Shown: positions 60,889-64,000 of the stretch, in pieces
Layout of the letters: the number at the start of each line of letters is the position of its first letter
How positions within the stretch are numbered: the first letter of the stretch is position 1
NCBI RefSeq assembly: GCF_014696135.1
Contig: NZ_JACJPP010000022.1
Location: 124,001-188,000 of the forward strand
Reading direction: 5' to 3'
Length of the DNA stretch: 64,000 bases
Origin: Nodosilinea sp. FACHB-141
GTDB taxonomy: Bacteria; Cyanobacteriota; Cyanobacteriia; Phormidesmidales; Phormidesmidaceae
Notes under the pieces: generated by a model
What the model was told of the DNA's origin: nothing
The model's database searches: none
Seen by the model: only the letters and a program-made list of their open reading frames with translations
Position numbers and translations under genes: made by a program

Positions 60889-61866
60889 ATGCAATCCACC
60901 GCATCCCCCACCGTTTCGACTTCCCGGCGCACCGTTCGCATCGTGTCTCGCAAGAGCCAGCTGGCGCTGATTCAAACCCACTGGGTGCGGGATGAGTTGC
61001 AGCGGCACTTCCCCGATCTCGCCTTTGAAATCGTCACTATGGAGACCCAGGGCGACAAGGTGCTCGACGTGTCGCTCTCCAAAATTGGCGACAAGGGCCT
61101 GTTTACCCAAGAGCTGGAAGACACCATGCTGCGGGGCGACAGCGACTTTGCCGTGCACTCCCTCAAAGACTTGCCCACTCGTCTGCCCGAGGGGCTGATG
61201 CTGGGCTGCATCACCCACCGCGAAGACCCGGCCGATGCCCTGGTTGTCCACGAGAAAAACAAGGACAAGACCCTGGCGACCCTGCCCGAGGGCGCGGTAA
61301 TTGGCACCTCCTCTCTGCGGCGGTTGGCCCAGCTGCGCCACCACTATCCCCACCTCACCTTCAAGGACATTCGTGGCAACCTCAACACTCGCCTGCGCAA
61401 GCTTGACGAGGGCGGCTACGACGGCATTATTCTGGCGGCGGCGGGCCTTCAGCGCATGGATATGAGCGATCGCATCCACGAAATTCTCCCCGCCGAGATC
61501 TCTCTCCACGCCGTGGGGCAGGGTGCCCTGGGCATCGAGTGCCGCACCGGCGACGAGGAAATTCTCAAGCTGCTGAGCGTGCTCTCCCACGAACCCACCA
61601 CCGCCCGCTGTTTAGCTGAACGCGCCTTTTTGCGCGAGCTGGAGGGGGGCTGTCAGGTACCCATTGGCGTTAACACCGAACTGGTAGGCGACACCCTGAC
61701 CCTCACCGGGCTCGTCGCTAGCCTTGACGGCCAGCGGGTGATTAAGAACGTCGTGCAGGGACCAGCGGCTGAGGCCGAAGCTCTCGGTGAACAGCTTGCC
61801 CACCATCTGCGAACCGAGGGGGCTCAGGCCATTTTGGATGAAATCAACGCCACCAGCCGTGCTTAG
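60889..61866 (+). CDS. hemC: Hydroxymethylbilane synthase
   Basis: Porphobilinogen deaminase: joins four porphobilinogens into hydroxymethylbilane for haem, chlorophyll and bilins. The 325-residue protein has [17 protein letters not shown] (about 17-33), [11 protein letters not shown] (about 95-105), [13 protein letters not shown] and the cofactor-attachment Cys in [16 protein letters not shown] 60889 (MQSTASPTV) is preferred over the TTG four codons upstream. It is divergent from the TPR gene. A perfect hairpin terminator follows. Confidence 0.97.
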   Translation: MQSTASPTVSTSRRTVRIVSRKSQLALIQTHWVRDELQRHFPDLAFEIVTMETQGDKVLDVSLSKIGDKGLFTQELEDTMLRGDSDFAVHSLKDLPTRLPEGLMLGCITHREDPADALVVHEKNKDKTLATLPEGAVIGTSSLRRLAQLRHHYPHLTFKDIRGNLNTRLRKLDEGGYDGIILAAAGLQRMDMSDRIHEILPAEISLHAVGQGALGIECRTGDEEILKLLSVLSHEPTTARCLAERAFLRELEGGCQVPIGVNTELVGDTLTLTGLVASLDGQRVIKNVVQGPAAEAEALGEQLAHHLRTEGAQAILDEINATSRA

Positions 61867-61906
61867 GTAAGCTGCGATCGCTTCTCATGGCTGAAGTCTG
61901 CCAGTC

Positions 61907-61940
61907 TGGTCTACCAACTCGCTAGGGAGTTGGTAGACCA
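61907..61940 (+). terminator. Intrinsic terminator of hemC
   Basis: Perfect 14-bp stem TGGTCTACCAACTC (61907-61920) and GAGTTGGTAGACCA (61927-61940) with a 6-base loop GCTAGG, followed by TGTTT. It lies 40 bases after the hemC stop. Confidence 0.8.
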
Positions 61941-62158
61941 ATGTTTAGTGGGCAAGCGCCAGCTCAAGGTAATCAGGGGGCCAATTTGAAAAGCGGCCCC
62001 ATTTACCCAGCAGAACTAAAGAAAAGCCTAAAATCTCCACAAAGTAGCTTCTGCATCTGGCCAAAGAGATAAACCATCGGTCACAATAAGCTCAAGATTG
62101 GCCGGATGTTTGTGGCCCCGACTCGTCTTCCCTCCGTGTCCAGGCTGGTATTAACACG

Positions 62159-63496
62159 ATGTCAATTTCCTCCTTTCCCCGGCTACTACTGTCTCTAGCG
62201 CAACCTTCCCTCCTAGCCTTTGTTCCTCTGATAGCCGGTGTGGCCGCTGAGGCAGCCTTGGCCGCTACACCGCTCACTGAGTTCGAAGACAGCCCTAAGG
62301 TTGTTATTGATGAAGCCTGGCAAATTATCAATCGTGAATATGTAGACGACAGCTTTAACCAAGTTGATTGGCAAGCTCTGCGCCAAGATCTGCTCGGGCG
62401 GGAATACACCTCTAAAGAGGCAGCCTATGGGGCATTGCGGGCCGCCCTGCAGCAGCTCGATGACCCCTACACCCGATTTCTCTCGCCGACAGAATATGCT
62501 GACCTCACCGAGCAGACCTCTGGCGAAGCCTCGGGAATTGGCGTGCGGCTAGAGCGCAACAGCCAGACTGGAGCCGTAGCGGTGACAAGTGTGGCCCCAG
62601 GTTCGCCAGCCGAGCTCTCTGGGATTGTTGCGGGCGATCGCATTCTGCTGGTTGACGGCCAAAGCACTGAGCGGCTTACCGCCGAGGGCGTGCTGCAACA
62701 GCTGCGGGGCAACGAGGGCTCTCAGGTAACCCTCACCGTTTCTCGCGATGGCGGCGCTCCTCGCACTGTAATCATGACCCGCGCCCGCATGGATCTGCCC
62801 ACCGTTGAGTACTCCCAAAAAACGGTTGGCGGTCGCCCCATTGGCTACATTCGGCTAATTGAGTTCAACGCCAACGCCCCTGCGCAGATGGCCGACGCGA
62901 TTGGCAACCTGACCGAGGCTGGGGTCGAAGGGTTTGTGCTCGACCTGCGCGGTAACCCTGGCGGACTGCTGATGGCCAGCGTTGACATCAGTCGCATGTG
63001 GCTGCAGCACGGTCAAATTGTCCGCACCCTCGATCGCCTGGGCAATGACGAAGCGATTTCGGCCAACCGCACTGCCCTCACCGACCTGCCGCTGACCGTG
63101 CTGGTCGATAGCCGTTCGGCCAGCTCTAGCGAAATTTTGACCGGGGCTCTACGCGACAACGACCGGGCCACGGTGGTGGGCAACACCACCTACGGCAAAG
63201 CCCTGGTGCAGTCGCTCCACGGGCTCACCGATGGCTCTGGCCTGACCGTGACCGTAGCCCACTACTACACCCCCGATGGCACCGACATCAGCAGCCGGGG
63301 CATCACCCCCGATGTAGAGGTGGGCTTGAGCGATCGCCAGCGCCGTGAGCTGTTTAGCAACCCCGCCCTGCTCGGCACCGATGCCGATGCTCAGTACCTC
63401 CGCGCTGCCGAGGTGCTAGAGCAAACCATTCTCGCCAGCCAGACGCGACCGACTACTGGCGCCAGCCGTCTGGGCCTCATTAACCCGGCTGAGTGA
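62159..63496 (+). CDS. ctpA: Carboxyl-terminal processing protease CtpA-type
   Basis: A 445-residue S41 serine protease of the lumen or periplasm. A signal peptide (about 1-38) is followed by a tail-binding region, a PDZ domain (SGIGVRLERN; SPAELSGIVAGDRILLVDGQ) and the catalytic domain. The nucleophile lies in VDSRSASSSEILTGAL and the general-base Lys in TTYGKALVQS. CtpA matures the D1 protein of photosystem II by removing its C-terminal extension. Cyanobacteria have several paralogues, so CtpB or CtpC cannot be fully excluded. A terminator follows. Confidence 0.9.
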   Translation: MSISSFPRLLLSLAQPSLLAFVPLIAGVAAEAALAATPLTEFEDSPKVVIDEAWQIINREYVDDSFNQVDWQALRQDLLGREYTSKEAAYGALRAALQQLDDPYTRFLSPTEYADLTEQTSGEASGIGVRLERNSQTGAVAVTSVAPGSPAELSGIVAGDRILLVDGQSTERLTAEGVLQQLRGNEGSQVTLTVSRDGGAPRTVIMTRARMDLPTVEYSQKTVGGRPIGYIRLIEFNANAPAQMADAIGNLTEAGVEGFVLDLRGNPGGLLMASVDISRMWLQHGQIVRTLDRLGNDEAISANRTALTDLPLTVLVDSRSASSSEILTGALRDNDRATVVGNTTYGKALVQSLHGLTDGSGLTVTVAHYYTPDGTDISSRGITPDVEVGLSDRQRRELFSNPALLGTDADAQYLRAAEVLEQTILASQTRPTTGASRLGLINPAE

Positions 63497-63516
63497 CGGC
63501 CAAGCTAACTGTTTAG

Positions 63517-63557
63517 AACGGGAGGATGCAGGATATGCGCCCTCCCGTTTTCGTTTT
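63517..63557 (+). terminator. Intrinsic terminator of ctpA
   Basis: AACGGGAGG (63517-63525) and CCTCCCGTT (63541-63549) form a 9-bp stem with a 15-base loop, followed by TTCGTTTTA. It sits 21 bases after the ctpA stop and just before the end of the convergent DUF362 gene. Confidence 0.75.
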
Positions 63558-63570
63558 AGAGCCGTCCGGC

Positions 63571-64000
63571 TTAGAGACGCCCGGCGTAGGCGGTCACTGG
63601 CTCTTTGATGAAGCGAATGTAGAGGTGTTTAAAGGTGGACTGCACCACTCGAGGCATGCCGAAGTCGATGGGCATGAGTTCGGCGGGCAACTGCCAGTCG
63701 GCTACTTTCAGGTCATCAGGGGTGAGCAGCGGAAAGGCTATTTCCTCCCAATCGGGGCAAACTCCCAGCCGCATCGACTGAGCTACCGTGGGCACCGTCA
63801 GCGGATCAACCCCCAGCAGGGTAACCATGGCGCGATCGAGGGCAAATACGTTGGCCGAGGCCCCCAGTACGCCTAAATCTCTCGGCTCCCCGCCGCTGGG
63901 TCCGTTGCCCTCATGGCCCACGATGCCGTCCACAATGGTCAGCTCAGGATTGATCAGCCGCGCCGTTTCTACCAGCATGGTGCCAAAGCGCTGCACATCT
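63571..64000 (-). CDS. DUF362 domain protein, 3' part
   Basis: The last 143 residues of a minus-strand gene cut by the window edge. VETARLINPELTIVDGIVGH and EGNGPSGGEPRDLGVLGAS carry the conserved G-x-E-G-x-G-P DUF362 motif, and FALDRAMVTLLGVDP follows. DUF362 proteins often carry 4Fe-4S ferredoxin domains in other parts, not visible here. Function is unknown. The frame continues past 64000; the apparent start near 63996 is internal. Confidence 0.85.
   Translation of the reverse strand, partial: DVQRFGTMLVETARLINPELTIVDGIVGHEGNGPSGGEPRDLGVLGASANVFALDRAMVTLLGVDPLTVPTVAQSMRLGVCPDWEEIAFPLLTPDDLKVADWQLPAELMPIDFGMPRVVQSTFKHLYIRFIKEPVTAYAGRL

Noticed and set aside
60796-61590. 264-codon open frame antisense to hemC
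   Set aside because: hemC motifs on the plus strand are complete; the antisense frame has no recognisable domain.

Overview
The window is chromosomal DNA of a cyanobacterium. It carries photosystem II genes (psbE, psbF, psbL, psbJ, ycf48, a membrane rubredoxin), the ndhC-ndhK-ndhJ block of the NDH-1 complex, a phycobilisome linker-domain protein, an ictB homologue, a PedR-like regulator and several protein families known mainly from cyanobacteria. The octamer GCGATCGC (HIP1) recurs throughout. Moderately high GC and family content suggest a filamentous Leptolyngbya/Nodosilinea-like lineage, but that placement is inference. Most of the window is ordinary core genome. I see no prophage, insertion sequence, CRISPR array, toxin-antitoxin pair or recognisable defence island.

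Layout. 0-11 kb: pheS, surE, a metallo-beta-lactamase hydrolase, ribF, a MoxR ATPase, mltA, a sodium/proton antiporter, cobI and a TonB-like protein. 11-19 kb: an AT-richer exopolysaccharide region with an ABC exporter, an O-antigen ligase/polymerase-like protein, a Wza-type exporter and a Wzc-type tyrosine autokinase, separated by long gene-poor spacers. 19.5-24 kb: ndhCKJ, then divergently rubA-ycf48-psbEFLJ, the conserved photosystem II assembly block. 24-38 kb: housekeeping and metabolism (nanE, dcd, a CobO-like protein without a P-loop, rph, tyrS, a class A penicillin-binding protein, a PedR-like regulator, hisS, two methyltransferases, pyrE) and one CAU tRNA. 38-53.5 kb: a CBS-domain transporter, an oxidoreductase, an L,D-transpeptidase, lipA, a CAP protein, an HxlR regulator, an RlmB-type rRNA methyltransferase with a 26-unit heptapeptide repeat, a repeat-rich lipoprotein, a DMT exporter, a HugZ-like protein and ictB. 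53.5-64 kb: transaldolase fused to two EF-hands, the circularly permuted ATP-grasp/alpha-E pair, a zinc-ribbon protein, a kinase-like protein, a TPR protein, hemC, ctpA and the 3' part of a DUF362 gene.

How genes work together. RubA, Ycf48 and PsbE/F/L/J act in photosystem II assembly, and CtpA matures the D1 protein. HemC feeds the tetrapyrrole pathway and CobI diverts it to cobalamin. NdhC/K/J belong to the NDH-1 complex of respiration and cyclic electron flow. MltA, the penicillin-binding protein and the YkuD protein remodel peptidoglycan. Wza, Wzc, the ligase and the ABC exporter form a surface-polysaccharide set. The least explained items are the heptad-repeat RlmB, the P-loop-less CobO homologue, the ATP-grasp/alpha-E neighbourhood and a two-copy dispersed inverted repeat.
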